A stretch of DNA of 24,867 nucleotides from Candidatus Cloacimonadota bacterium (lineage in GTDB: Bacteria > Cloacimonadota > Cloacimonadia > Cloacimonadales > Cloacimonadaceae). Below are positions 7,157-14,807 of the stretch, piece after piece. The notes beneath the pieces are model-generated. The model was not told the origin of the DNA and searched no databases. It saw only the letters and a program-made list of their open reading frames with translations. Location: the NCBI GenBank assembly GCA_023392795.1, contig JAEWNJ010000041.1, positions 1-24,867 on the forward strand, in the 5' to 3' direction. The position numbers and the translations under genes were made by a program. Numbering within the stretch: position 1 is the first letter of the stretch; every line of letters begins with the position of its first letter.

Positions 7157-8461
7157 TCAGAGAATCTCGTAGATCAGCTCTTCCTTTTCCTTCACTGCTT
7201 CAGAGATGCTGTAGGCATCCTGAATCATGCGAAGTACTTCTCTGCCTTGTATTTCGTCGTTGCAGTGCAGGATGCCGATGGTGTCTCCCGCAGTCACCTG
7301 ATCTCCTATTTTGGGATAAAGCAAGGCTCCCGCGCTGTAATCCAGCAGGTCGGTGGTCTTCATGCGGCCGGCTTTGATGCGAACCAGGGCGTAGCCAATA
7401 GCGCGGGAATCGATGGCGTGGATGAATCCGCTGTTTGTGGCGATGATGGGCATTTGATGTTTGGCAGTGGCAAAGAGGCTGTAATCCTCGATTACGTGGG
7501 GGTTTCCCCCCTGAGCGGCGATGATTTCGCGGAACTTTGCCAGAGCTGCTCCACTATCCACCACTCTCTTGATCATCGTTTCGGCTTTCGCGAAATCCCG
7601 GGCTTTGCCTGCCATGATCAGCATCTGCGCCACCAGTTGAGTGGTGATCTCATAAGTGTCGGGCAAGTATTTTCCCTTCAGGTATTCGATGGCTTCGATG
7701 GTCTCAAGGGCGTTGCCGACGGCGTGTCCCAAGGGAGAGTTCATATTGGTAAATGCCACCTTCACTTTTTGCCCGAAGCTTTCGCCCGTAGATATCAGAT
7801 GTTCTGCCAGTTCCTTGGCGCGACGCAGGTTTGGCATAAAGGCCCCGCTGCCGATTTTGAGATCGATCACCAGGTATTTGGTGCCCTCGGCGATCTTTTT
7901 GCTCATGATACTGGCGGTGATGAGGGCGGGGGATTCCACGGTCGCGGTGACGTCTCGAAGCGCGTAGATGCGTTTATCGGCGGGAACCATGGCAGCGGAT
8001 TGTCCCACCAGGGCAAAGCCATGTTTCAAAACCAGTGCTTTGAAATCCTCCATGCTGTACTGGGTGTTGAATCCGGGGATAGCTTCCAGTTTGTCCAAAG
8101 TGCCCCCGGTGTGTCCCAATCCGCGTCCGGAGATCATCGGCACATACAGTCCCAATGCGGCAGCGATGGGTGCCAGCATCAGCGATATCTTATCTCCCAC
8201 CCCCCCGGTGGAGTGTTTATCTGCCACCGGCAGAGCCTCATCGAAGCTTAAGGTGTCACCGCTCTGGATGTAGCTCCTGGTAAGCGCGCTGATCTCGGAA
8301 GGCAGAGCGCCCTGGAAGAAGAAGCACATCAGGAAAGCTGTCATCTGATATTCAGGGATGGCGCCGCTGAGGTAACCATCGATAAAGAAGGAGATTTCCG
8401 CTTCGGACAGCACCTTGCCGTCACGCTTTTTCATGATCAATTCCACGGGGTTGTATTGCAT
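7157..8461 (-). CDS. Pyrimidine-nucleoside (thymidine) phosphorylase
   Basis: This 434-residue enzyme phosphorolyses thymidine and/or uridine to the base and (deoxy)ribose-1-phosphate, for nucleoside salvage or catabolism. The phosphate-binding signature DKHSTGGVGDK is at residues 81-91, followed by SGRGLGHTGGTLDKLE (110-125). Base-binding residues Arg168, Ser183 and Lys187 occur in YALRDV and TASIMSKK, at the numbering I recall for the Bacillus pyrimidine-nucleoside phosphorylase, and the length also matches that enzyme. This favours Pdp over the slightly longer DeoA. The start has AAGGAA upstream. The gene begins 17 bp after the PhnE-type permease stop, so the two are probably one transcription unit. 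That pairing hints that the permease could handle a related solute. Confidence 0.95.
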   Translation of the reverse strand: MQYNPVELIMKKRDGKVLSEAEISFFIDGYLSGAIPEYQMTAFLMCFFFQGALPSEISALTRSYIQSGDTLSFDEALPVADKHSTGGVGDKISLMLAPIAAALGLYVPMISGRGLGHTGGTLDKLEAIPGFNTQYSMEDFKALVLKHGFALVGQSAAMVPADKRIYALRDVTATVESPALITASIMSKKIAEGTKYLVIDLKIGSGAFMPNLRRAKELAEHLISTGESFGQKVKVAFTNMNSPLGHAVGNALETIEAIEYLKGKYLPDTYEITTQLVAQMLIMAGKARDFAKAETMIKRVVDSGAALAKFREIIAAQGGNPHVIEDYSLFATAKHQMPIIATNSGFIHAIDSRAIGYALVRIKAGRMKTTDLLDYSAGALLYPKIGDQVTAGDTIGILHCNDEIQGREVLRMIQDAYSISEAVKEKEELIYEIL

Positions 8462-8478
8462 GATAATTCCTTTATTCC

Positions 8479-9477
8479 TTAGTTTGCCACCAGCTTTTCA
8501 CGGATGTAGGCGCTGAACATATCCATCACCCACACCACAATGGCGATCAGCCACATGATCAGTCCCACATTGCGCCATGCCAGCATCGACTGCTGTTGAT
8601 ACAAAGCCAGACCAATGCCGCCGCCACCCACAAAACCTACTATGGTCGCCATGCGTACATTGATATCCCAGCGGTAGATGGTAAAAGCGAGATAGGGCGC
8701 CAGGATCTGCGGGGCAACGGCATAGCGCCACACCTGCAGAGTACCGGCTCCGGTGGCTTTGATGGCTTCCACGGGGCCGGGATCGATGTTCTCGATTTGC
8801 TCGCTATACAGCTTTACCAATGACGCAATGGAGTGGATCCACAGGGCCAGCATCCCGGCAAAGGGGCCGATGCCCACCCACACGCAAAAGATGATCGCCC
8901 ATACGATGGCTTCGATCGAGCGAAAGATGGTGGACAATGTGCGGATGAATACATAGACTACGCGCCCGATCAGGGATGAATACATCAGATTCTTTGCGGC
9001 AAAAAAGGACAGCACAAAGGCAAAGGGGATGGCCAGAACTGTGGCCAGGAGCGCCAGATAGATCGTTTCCACCAGAGCGGCGAGCATCGGGACCAGTTCC
9101 TCGGGATCGGGGTTGAAGATTCCGCCCAATATGGAAGCGGTGTTTTGCGCCTGAGTAAAGAAGGCCAGGGGGCGCACTTCCACGATCACCCATGCCATTA
9201 CGACTGAGATCAGCACTGCCATGCCGGCAGTGTATTTCCACCACGTGCGGGTCTCTTCCTCACCCATCATCCTTGCTGCCAGCGAAGCATGTGCCCATAC
9301 CGCTATCACCGCCGGTAACAGAGGCGCGACCAGGATGGCCGGAGTAGCTACGCCATATTCAAACAGGCGCAAGGCCAGCCAGGCCAGGCAGGCGATCATA
9401 TACAGCCAGACCAGGTATTCGATCAAAAGGTACTTAACACCATTGATTACGGCATCGCTTCTGGTTTGTGTTTTCAT
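8479..9477 (-). CDS. phnE: PhnE-type ABC transporter permease
   Basis: This 332-residue polytopic inner-membrane protein resembles PhnE, the permease of phosphonate-type ABC importers. The N-terminal third has about three hydrophobic helices. The binding-protein-dependent transport domain follows, with the EAA-type loop EAIKATGAG (237-245) continuing into WRYAVAPQILAPYLAF. The glycine-rich FVGGGGIGLAL is typical of PhnE. It is longer than E. coli PhnE at the N-terminus. I chose ATG 9477 (MKTQTRSD), which has GGTGAGG immediately upstream. ATG 9486 is possible. A longer frame from TTG 9570 is unlikely because that TTG belongs to a TTGACG -35-like box. The usual ATPase (PhnC) and binding protein (PhnD) genes are absent on both sides. 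Confidence 0.85.
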   Translation of the reverse strand: MKTQTRSDAVINGVKYLLIEYLVWLYMIACLAWLALRLFEYGVATPAILVAPLLPAVIAVWAHASLAARMMGEEETRTWWKYTAGMAVLISVVMAWVIVEVRPLAFFTQAQNTASILGGIFNPDPEELVPMLAALVETIYLALLATVLAIPFAFVLSFFAAKNLMYSSLIGRVVYVFIRTLSTIFRSIEAIVWAIIFCVWVGIGPFAGMLALWIHSIASLVKLYSEQIENIDPGPVEAIKATGAGTLQVWRYAVAPQILAPYLAFTIYRWDINVRMATIVGFVGGGGIGLALYQQQSMLAWRNVGLIMWLIAIVVWVMDMFSAYIREKLVAN

Positions 9478-9619
9478 CCTCACCATCCGGGGTAATTTTG
9501 GTGCCGTCCGCCCTTTATGAGGAGCATCACGGCTGCATACATGATCCTTACACTGGGGAGATTTCGTCAAGTGTTTTCAGATCTGAGCCCGGTGGATATG
9601 CAATGACTATGCCGGATTA

Positions 9620-10396
9620 CTAGAATTGCAGCCCGAAACCCAAGCTCCCGATGCGTGCGATGTATGGGTCACCATGGACGATAGGGAACAATTCCAACCC
9701 GAATTCCGGTGTTATATGGAAGATGCCTGCCGATAGCCGAATATTCCCCCTGATCCCAAAGTTTGAGGTAACATAGGGGCCATATTCCTGACCATCCAGA
9801 TTCTTACGTATCCGATTGATTTGAGATCGGGCTACAAAGGTGGCACTGACCCACTTCGCGATCTGATGGGTAACCAACAATTGCGCATCTACCCCCGCTG
9901 CTCCGTATTCATACGCATAACTATCAGATGAATGACTGGAAGAAGAATAGTCCGAACCTGATTCCTCGCCGTGCGCTAAGTACAGGGAGGGTAACACCGA
10001 AACATAGGTTTTGTCGCGATGCGAGAGCAGATATTTTACCCCAAATTTTGCATGCATGCTCTGCGAACTATCCTCAGATGTAGTATAAAGACCAGAACCG
10101 CTACTGTTACTTTTATCCCTGGCCATGGTAAACGCCAGATCAGCCCTAGGGGAGATTCCCACATTTGCTTTTACTCCGTAAATAATGGTTCCACCAACCC
10201 TACCCGGATCCTGATTATCCTCAGTATCCGTGTAATAAGTATCGTTGATATCAACTGCATTGGTTAGATGAATGGAACCGCTGATCTTTTTGGGGTACAG
10301 AGGTATGGCAGTATCCTGACATGAGACGTCCAAAAAGATACAACCGGATAACACAAGTAACAACCACAAAACTAAAACAACGCGAAGCATATTCAT
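9620..10396 (-). CDS. Lipoprotein with probable outer-membrane beta-barrel
   Basis: This 258-residue protein starts with a hydrophobic signal and lipobox LSGC (Cys19). The mature part has alternating amphipathic strands, for example KFGVKYLLSHRDKTYVSVLPSLYLAHG and GAAGVDAQLLVTHQIAKWVSATFVARSQ, with Ser/Asp-rich loops such as DYSSSSHSSDSY. It ends GSLGFGLQF, whose terminal Phe fits the beta-signal read by the BAM complex. It therefore looks like a small outer-membrane barrel or porin-like protein that is also lipidated. I do not recognise a named family. The ATG at 10396 has AAGAGG upstream, and a TTGACA lies at 10447-10442 on the same strand. It precedes the permease gene, but about 140 bp with a candidate promoter separate them. 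Confidence 0.72.
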   Translation of the reverse strand: MNMLRVVLVLWLLLVLSGCIFLDVSCQDTAIPLYPKKISGSIHLTNAVDINDTYYTDTEDNQDPGRVGGTIIYGVKANVGISPRADLAFTMARDKSNSSGSGLYTTSEDSSQSMHAKFGVKYLLSHRDKTYVSVLPSLYLAHGEESGSDYSSSSHSSDSYAYEYGAAGVDAQLLVTHQIAKWVSATFVARSQINRIRKNLDGQEYGPYVTSNFGIRGNIRLSAGIFHITPEFGLELFPIVHGDPYIARIGSLGFGLQF

Positions 10397-10820
10397 AAGC
10401 TTTGAACCTCTTGGTTACAACATTCAGGATGTCTCAGTAATTGTCAATAATTTTTCTGCCACAATCCAAGCTGATGATGTCCGGGATGGTGGCTTTCATC
10501 CCAATCAATGCATTTGCTCCCAGCCCCAAATGAAAAGTATTGAACCTGGGTCACATACAAGGATAACTTGAGTTTATCCACGTGGTAATGTGCCTCGAGA
10601 TCAGTAAAACAATGCCACCAGCAGCCTCAAGTCTTCACCCTTCATACGGGCTTCCTGGCTTACCGGCCACTTCCCACTCTCCCGGATTCCTCTTGCGTGG
10701 CACGTGAGAGGGTGGCAAGAGGGTTGGAAAAGCGAGGCAAACCAGGAATGAATGAGGCTTTACATGACAATAGCAAAACCTCATGCTTAACGCGATTCCT
10801 ACATCTAGCAAATCACAGGG
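10397..10820. other. Gene-free stretch with a large imperfect palindrome
   Basis: These 424 bp hold no convincing gene on either strand. The left end contains the TTGACA box of the minus-strand lipoprotein gene (10447-10442). The right half contains an imperfect inverted repeat (10652-10748). The stretch next to the small membrane-protein gene shows ATGAGG/CCTCAT arms around 10750-10790, without the T-run needed for a confident terminator. Confidence 0.6.
10652..10748. repeat. Imperfect palindromic element
   Basis: The outer arms TTCCTGGCTTACC (from 10652) and the reverse complement of GGCAAACCAGGAA (ending 10748) match at nearly all positions. Inner arms CCTCTTGC (10689-10696) and GCAAGAGG (10715-10722) are a perfect 8-bp inverted repeat, with a further partial CCCACTCTC/GTGAGAGGGTGG complementarity between them. 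The nested symmetry suggests a decayed mobile or REP-type palindrome. No T-tract follows and nothing in it is coding. Confidence 0.45.
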
Positions 10821-11237
10821 TTATATCTTTACATAGGAGTTAAGAGTATTATTGTAGCTAGAAACATTCAAGCTTTCCTTGAAAACACAACCCCTTGCAT
10901 ATACAATTACCTCTGGTTGTTCAACTACTCTATATTCTATGTAATAAATCTGACCAAACCACCACAATGGTGATGGACTTTCTTTGATTATAACCTTGAT
11001 GAATTCTTTTGATAGTATGGTGATATCAATAAGTTGGCATCCCTTATTGGCACAAAGATTTTGTGATATCTGGATAAATTCATTTGGTGATATATTGGTA
11101 ATAATGCTAGCTCTTTTCCATGAGTTAACCTTGTCTATACTAAATTTCCGGTAGTATGCTACAGATGCATAAATACCGAAGACAATTGGAGCATAAACCA
11201 GCGGGAGTGCAAACATGTGAAACTGAAAATCGGTCAT
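10821..11237 (-). CDS. Small membrane protein of unknown function
   Basis: This 138-residue protein starts at ATG 11237, which has AAGGAG at about 8 bp. A TTG 6 bp earlier in the same frame is rejected because it falls between the ribosome site and the ATG. One hydrophobic segment near the N-terminus (about residues 5-26, FALPLVYAPIVFGIYASVAYY) predicts a signal anchor. The rest is a soluble domain with alternating hydrophobic strands (QLIDITILSKEFIKVIIKE, YYIEYRVVEQPEVIVYARGCV). No family is recognised. The gene is visibly more AT-rich than its neighbours and is flanked by long intergenic stretches, which may mean recent acquisition. A TTGACA box lies upstream on the same strand at 11357-11352. 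Confidence 0.65.
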   Translation of the reverse strand: MTDFQFHMFALPLVYAPIVFGIYASVAYYRKFSIDKVNSWKRASIITNISPNEFIQISQNLCANKGCQLIDITILSKEFIKVIIKESPSPLWWFGQIYYIEYRVVEQPEVIVYARGCVFKESLNVSSYNNTLNSYVKI

Positions 11238-11459
11238 AAACAATCTCCTTCATAAGGCTTAAATCATTTACCAGATTAGATGTCCCCAGAAATGATGTGC
11301 TATCAGTGAAGCACTATAGTATTTAAACCTCTTTAACACTGAGTTATAATATGTCAAGCGCAATTATTTAAATGCAGTAGATAGAACTGCTCCGTTTGCC
11401 CACTATAAATGAACAGGCGATTGAACAGGCAGTGTTTATGGCTTACCATCAGATTTCTA

Positions 11460-11488
11460 TTGACAGTTTATACCCGTCTCCTCATAGA
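11460..11488 (+). promoter_or_regulatory. Candidate promoter of the ferritin-like gene
   Basis: TTGACA (11460-11465) with a 17-bp spacer leads to CATAGA (11483-11488), a weak -10. The start codon follows 38 bp later. The 14-nt string TATTGACAGTTTAT (11458-11471) recurs exactly upstream of the cas operon at 16072-16085. Confidence 0.45.
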
Positions 11489-11526
11489 TGGAAGGACAAG
11501 ATATATTCATCCCATAGGAGGAACAA

Positions 11527-12012
11527 ATGGCCGTATATTCTGTAAATGAAGTGATCGAATTCGCCGTTCAAATCGAGAAAAATGGCTATGCCTTTTATCA
11601 TGAGGCCACCAAACGTAAAGATCTGGATTCCAAAGCCAAGGAATTTATCGCGTTCCTTCGCGATCAGGAGTTGAACCACGAAAAGACATTCCTTGCTCTG
11701 CGCGATGATGACGATATGCAGCATCTGGAACTCACTCAGGATTGGGAACTGATCGCCGAATACCTGAAGACCATCGTGGCCGGTCGCATCTTCAACAGCG
11801 AGGATTCTGCCATTAAAAAGGCAGCCGGCGCCAAAGACATCAAGGAAATCGTGGAAAACGCCATCAGCTTCGAGAAAGATACCTTGCTCTACTTCCATGC
11901 CATCAACGACAACCTGGTAAATGAAAAGGCAAAGCACGCTCTGCGCAGGATCATCCACGAAGAAGTGAGCCATGTGCTGAAGCTGAACGATTTTAAGAAG
12001 ACCCTCGGCTAA
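11527..12012 (+). CDS. Ferritin-like / rubrerythrin-type di-iron protein
   Basis: This 161-residue four-helix-bundle protein carries a duplicated di-iron motif. Glu17 lies in helix 1, Glu48 and His51 in QELNH, Glu116 in SFEKD, and Glu146 and His149 in EEVSH. That E...ExxH...E...ExxH arrangement defines the rubrerythrin/ferritin-like family. There is no C-terminal rubredoxin domain (no paired Cys motifs), so it is the short erythrin-type form. Family members reduce peroxide or store iron in anaerobes, and which applies here is not evident. The ATG has TAGGAGG at good spacing and its own candidate promoter. A lytic transglycosylase gene follows after 34 bp and may be co-transcribed. Confidence 0.9.
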   Translation: MAVYSVNEVIEFAVQIEKNGYAFYHEATKRKDLDSKAKEFIAFLRDQELNHEKTFLALRDDDDMQHLELTQDWELIAEYLKTIVAGRIFNSEDSAIKKAAGAKDIKEIVENAISFEKDTLLYFHAINDNLVNEKAKHALRRIIHEEVSHVLKLNDFKKTLG

Positions 12013-12046
12013 GCCGGATAATTTCAGGAGATTGCTGGCATCAGGC

Positions 12047-12556
12047 ATGAAAGCAAAGAGAAAGACCGGACTTGGCAGCCTGATCATCATCGCTTTGCTG
12101 ATGCTGGTGATATTGACTTACAATCCCGTTTCCGTGCGCTTGATGACGGTAGGAATCGCCGTTTACTACAAGATAGATCCCGGCATTTTCTACCGTCTGA
12201 TCCGCACTGAAAGTGGCTTCCGCAGCTTTGCCGTATCCCGGGCTCAGGCCATCGGTTTGGGGCAGATGCAGGAGAAAACCGCCGGGTATATCCACAAGGA
12301 TCACAAGCGCGGCATGCTCTTTGTACCCATGTACAATCTCAAGCTCTCCGCCAAGTATTTGCACTACCTTTTGGATAAATATGAGAACAATTGGAGCCTG
12401 GTGCTGGCTGCCTACAATTGGGGCGAAACCAATGTCTCGCGCAGATTTGCGGGAGTGAGCATCGAAGAGAAGAAAAACTACCGGGAACACTTTCGCGACG
12501 TCCCCGAGACCTACCAGTACATTGGCAAAATCCTCTCCCCGAGAAAAAAGGCTTGA
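12047..12556 (+). CDS. Membrane-anchored lytic transglycosylase (SLT domain)
   Basis: This 169-residue enzyme is predicted to cleave peptidoglycan glycan strands with formation of 1,6-anhydro-muramic acid. A basic N-terminus and one transmembrane helix (about 10-26) anchor it, with the catalytic domain outside the cytoplasm. Catalytic Glu55 is in LIRTESGFRSFAVS, followed by AQAIGLGQMQ (67-75) in place of the commoner GLMQ. The later MYNLKLSAKYLHYLLDKY and VLAAYNWGETNV segments are the usual SLT family motifs. The domain is small but complete, like MltE/Slt-type catalytic cores. I chose ATG 12047. A TTG at 12032 lies only 1 bp after AGGAG and adds no conserved sequence. Confidence 0.9.
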   Translation: MKAKRKTGLGSLIIIALLMLVILTYNPVSVRLMTVGIAVYYKIDPGIFYRLIRTESGFRSFAVSRAQAIGLGQMQEKTAGYIHKDHKRGMLFVPMYNLKLSAKYLHYLLDKYENNWSLVLAAYNWGETNVSRRFAGVSIEEKKNYREHFRDVPETYQYIGKILSPRKKA

Positions 12557-12610
12557 CGGAAATTGGCACTCCAAACAAGCATAACCTACAGAAATCAAGA
12601 GGAGCGTAAA

Positions 12611-13255
12611 ATGCTGCGTAACCAAAATGGAATCTCGGTATATACCGTCCTTAGTATAATTCTTTTTGCTGCCTTGATCTTTGTCCTGGCGATCCCAAAT
12701 TTCTTTAACCTGGATAAAGAACAAAACGTGGAAGATTGTATTAACAACATGAAAGAAATCTGGGTGGCCACCACTGACTACGTCAGAGATACACAGAAGG
12801 ATTTTGACGGCAATCTGGAAACCCTCCGGAAGACCCGTAAGGCTTTGGACTCCAAGAGCTACTATCTGGGCTCTGCTTCTTATTGCCCCGAAACCGCACG
12901 TCAAAAGACCGATTACATTGTTTTCGGCAAGTACATAGCTGATAAGATCGGCGACGAGGTGAAGCACAATTATGGCGTCATCGTTTATTGCCCGAATATG
13001 GATAAATATCCCAAACACATGATCCCTAAAGCTTTCTATGAAAACATGGATCCCACCCAGCTGCAGAACTATATGATCGACGATCTGGACTATATCAACG
13101 AGGAAACCGGCAACAGCGGTTCCCGCAAGAAAGAGATGATCGAGAAGTACATCGAAATCTGGAAGAACGATCCCAACGCTTTCAGCAAGCGTAAGGACGA
13201 CAGCACTGCCCTTAGAGCCATGCTTTTCCCCGATAAGTTTGGCGTGACTGAATAA
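12611..13255 (+). CDS. Pilin-like single-pass membrane protein
   Basis: This 214-residue protein has a short N-terminus (MLRNQNG), a hydrophobic helix (about 8-28) ending in AIPNFFNL, and a long charged soluble domain. The layout, including the G-I junction and the AIPNF ending of the helix, resembles type IV pilins or type II secretion pseudopilins. The near-invariant Glu5 after the cleavage glycine is missing (Thr at that place), so processing by prepilin peptidase is doubtful. Two cysteines, in VEDCINNM and ASYCPET, plus a third in VIVYCPNM may allow a disulfide. The start is supported by GAGGAG at 12598-12603. A terminator follows the stop. No other pilus gene is nearby. Confidence 0.7.
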   Translation: MLRNQNGISVYTVLSIILFAALIFVLAIPNFFNLDKEQNVEDCINNMKEIWVATTDYVRDTQKDFDGNLETLRKTRKALDSKSYYLGSASYCPETARQKTDYIVFGKYIADKIGDEVKHNYGVIVYCPNMDKYPKHMIPKAFYENMDPTQLQNYMIDDLDYINEETGNSGSRKKEMIEKYIEIWKNDPNAFSKRKDDSTALRAMLFPDKFGVTE

Positions 13256-13279
13256 ATGCCCTGTGCTTACAGAATCTTT

Positions 13280-13309
13280 AGCGGATATGATATGTATCCG
13301 CTTTTTTTT
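13280..13309 (+). terminator. Rho-independent terminator
   Basis: The perfect 8-bp stem AGCGGATA (13280-13287) and TATCCGCT (13295-13302) has a 7-nt loop and runs into a long T tract. It lies about 25 bp after the stop of the pilin-like gene. Confidence 0.92.
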
Positions 13310-13323
13310 CGAGATGAACCGTG

Positions 13324-13422
13324 TTGTACGGGCGCTCGCCTGAAGCCCCCGTCGAGTTGTAGGGGCGCTCTCCTGAAGCGCCCGTCGAGTTGTAGGGGCG
13401 CTCTCCTGAAACGCCCGTCGAA
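13324..13422. repeat. Three tandem 33-bp repeats, each a hairpin
   Basis: Three head-to-tail copies (13324-13356, 13357-13389, 13390-13422) differ by only a few bases. In copy 2 the core GGGCGCT...AGCGCCC forms a 7-bp stem with a 7-nt loop, and copies 1 and 3 are slightly mismatched versions. Just downstream GGCGGT...ACCGCC (13435-13452) makes another, unrelated hairpin. The period is a multiple of three, so an open frame runs through, but it carries no sign of selection as protein. The array lies between a terminator and folC. Confidence 0.85.
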
Positions 13423-13526
13423 GATGAAGGACATAGGCGGTACGGCGACCGCCTGTACCCGATGAACCAGGACTACCGGTCGCATGAAGCCGGTATTCCC
13501 TTAATCCCACACATTAAGGTAATCGC

Positions 13527-14807
13527 ATGCAATATCAAGAGTTTTTGGACCACATCTATCAGCGCTATTCCGGCAACGTGAAGCTGGAACTGAACCGCAT
13601 GAGCGGGCTTTTGAAGGACATGGGCTCCCCCCAGGACAGCCTGCGTGGCTTTCATATAGCGGGAACCAACGGTAAAGGCAGCGTCTGCGCCACTCTGGAA
13701 GCGCTTTGCCTCGCTTCCGGCTGGAGAACAGGACTAAACACATCTCCTCACTTGATCAATTACACAGAGCGTTTTCGCGTGGACGGCAAAGAAGTATCCA
13801 TCGAAGCCATCATGGCGGAGTTCCACAGCATGGAAGCGCTCTTTGAAAAGTGGGACGCCTCATTCTTCGAGATCACCACTGCCATCGCCTTTTCGCTCTT
13901 CCAAAAAGCCGGGCTGGATGTTGCCGTGATGGAAGTGGGCCTGGGCGGCAGATTGGACGCCACCAATCTCTTCACTCCCGATGTGGGCGTGATTACCACC
14001 ATCGGCCTCGACCATGTGAAGACCCTGGGCGGAACCGTGGAACTGATCGCTGCCGAAAAAGCCGGTATCATCAAGGATAATCTGCCGCTGGTGGTGGGCG
14101 AAATCGAAGCTTCCCCGCTGAAAGTCATCATGGACGCGGCAGAAGTCAAAAATGCGCCGGTCTATCTTTACGGCAGGGATTGGAAGGTCTTTCTGCGTGA
14201 TGACAGCACTGCCGGGATCTGTTTCGATTACCGCTTTGGCGGATACTATTTTGGTGCTCTCCGCGCCAATCTGATGGGCGAACATCAGGGGCACAACCTT
14301 GGCGCCGCCATCACCGCCTACATCCTTTACTGCCAGAAACATCAGCTTCCCGTGGATGAGGATACCATCCGAGGAGGCATCTCATCCATAAACTGGGCCG
14401 GGCGCATGCAGGTACTATCGCAGAAGCCCTTGATCATCGTGGACGGCGCGCACAACGTGCATGGAGTTACCGCCCTCACCAAGACTCTAAACAAGGTTTT
14501 CCCCAGTAAGAAACTCATCTATGTGTTATCGATCCTTGCCGACAAGGATTACAGCGAGATGATCCGCCTCTTTTGCTGCAAAGCGAAACAGATCTATGTG
14601 GCGCAAAACAAGAGTGATCGCGCCGCCAGCGCTGCTGCCCAAAAGGAAGCAGTTGCCAGGTATGAGGTACCGGTTTGCGCCTGTTCCAGCGTGGCTGAGG
14701 CATTGAAAACAGCTATAGAAAACGCCGGTGAAGCTGATGTCATCGTTGCCGGTGGCTCGCTCTACACCGTGGGGGAAGTGATCTCCGCCTTCCGCGCCCA
14801 TGCATAA
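13527..14807 (+). CDS. folC: Bifunctional folylpolyglutamate / dihydrofolate synthase
   Basis: This 426-residue cytosolic Mur-ligase-type enzyme adds glutamate to folates, and in many bacteria also makes dihydrofolate from dihydropteroate. The ATP-binding loop HIAGTNGKGSV has GTNGKGS at residues 46-52. Other family motifs are TSPHLINYTERFRVDG, the central MEVGLGGRLDATN, TTIGLDHVKTLGGTVELIAAEKAGI, and the C-terminal domain start INWAGRMQVLSQKPLIIVDGAHNVHG. The length is typical. The start MQYQEFLDHIYQRYSGN resembles the usual FolC N-terminus, with AAGG-like sequence upstream. The 3' end overlaps the next gene by 8 bp, suggesting translational coupling with RNase HIII. Whether both synthase activities are present cannot be read here. 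Confidence 0.95.
   Translation: MQYQEFLDHIYQRYSGNVKLELNRMSGLLKDMGSPQDSLRGFHIAGTNGKGSVCATLEALCLASGWRTGLNTSPHLINYTERFRVDGKEVSIEAIMAEFHSMEALFEKWDASFFEITTAIAFSLFQKAGLDVAVMEVGLGGRLDATNLFTPDVGVITTIGLDHVKTLGGTVELIAAEKAGIIKDNLPLVVGEIEASPLKVIMDAAEVKNAPVYLYGRDWKVFLRDDSTAGICFDYRFGGYYFGALRANLMGEHQGHNLGAAITAYILYCQKHQLPVDEDTIRGGISSINWAGRMQVLSQKPLIIVDGAHNVHGVTALTKTLNKVFPSKKLIYVLSILADKDYSEMIRLFCCKAKQIYVAQNKSDRAASAAAQKEAVARYEVPVCACSSVAEALKTAIENAGEADVIVAGGSLYTVGEVISAFRAHA

Noticed and set aside
7136..8251. A 371-codon open frame on the plus strand
   Set aside because: It is antisense to the pyrimidine-nucleoside phosphorylase, whose catalytic motifs are all in place. The frame starts in the tRNA downstream T-run and lacks a ribosome site.
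13256..13465. A 69-codon frame with an 11-residue repeat
   Set aside because: The repeat arises from the 33-bp DNA hairpin array, and the frame begins at the stop codon of the previous gene, includes the terminator and lacks a ribosome site.
12041..13510. A 489-codon open frame on the minus strand
   Set aside because: It runs antisense across the lytic transglycosylase, the pilin-like gene, a terminator and the 33-bp repeats. Its sequence has no family motifs, and the plus-strand genes explain the DNA.
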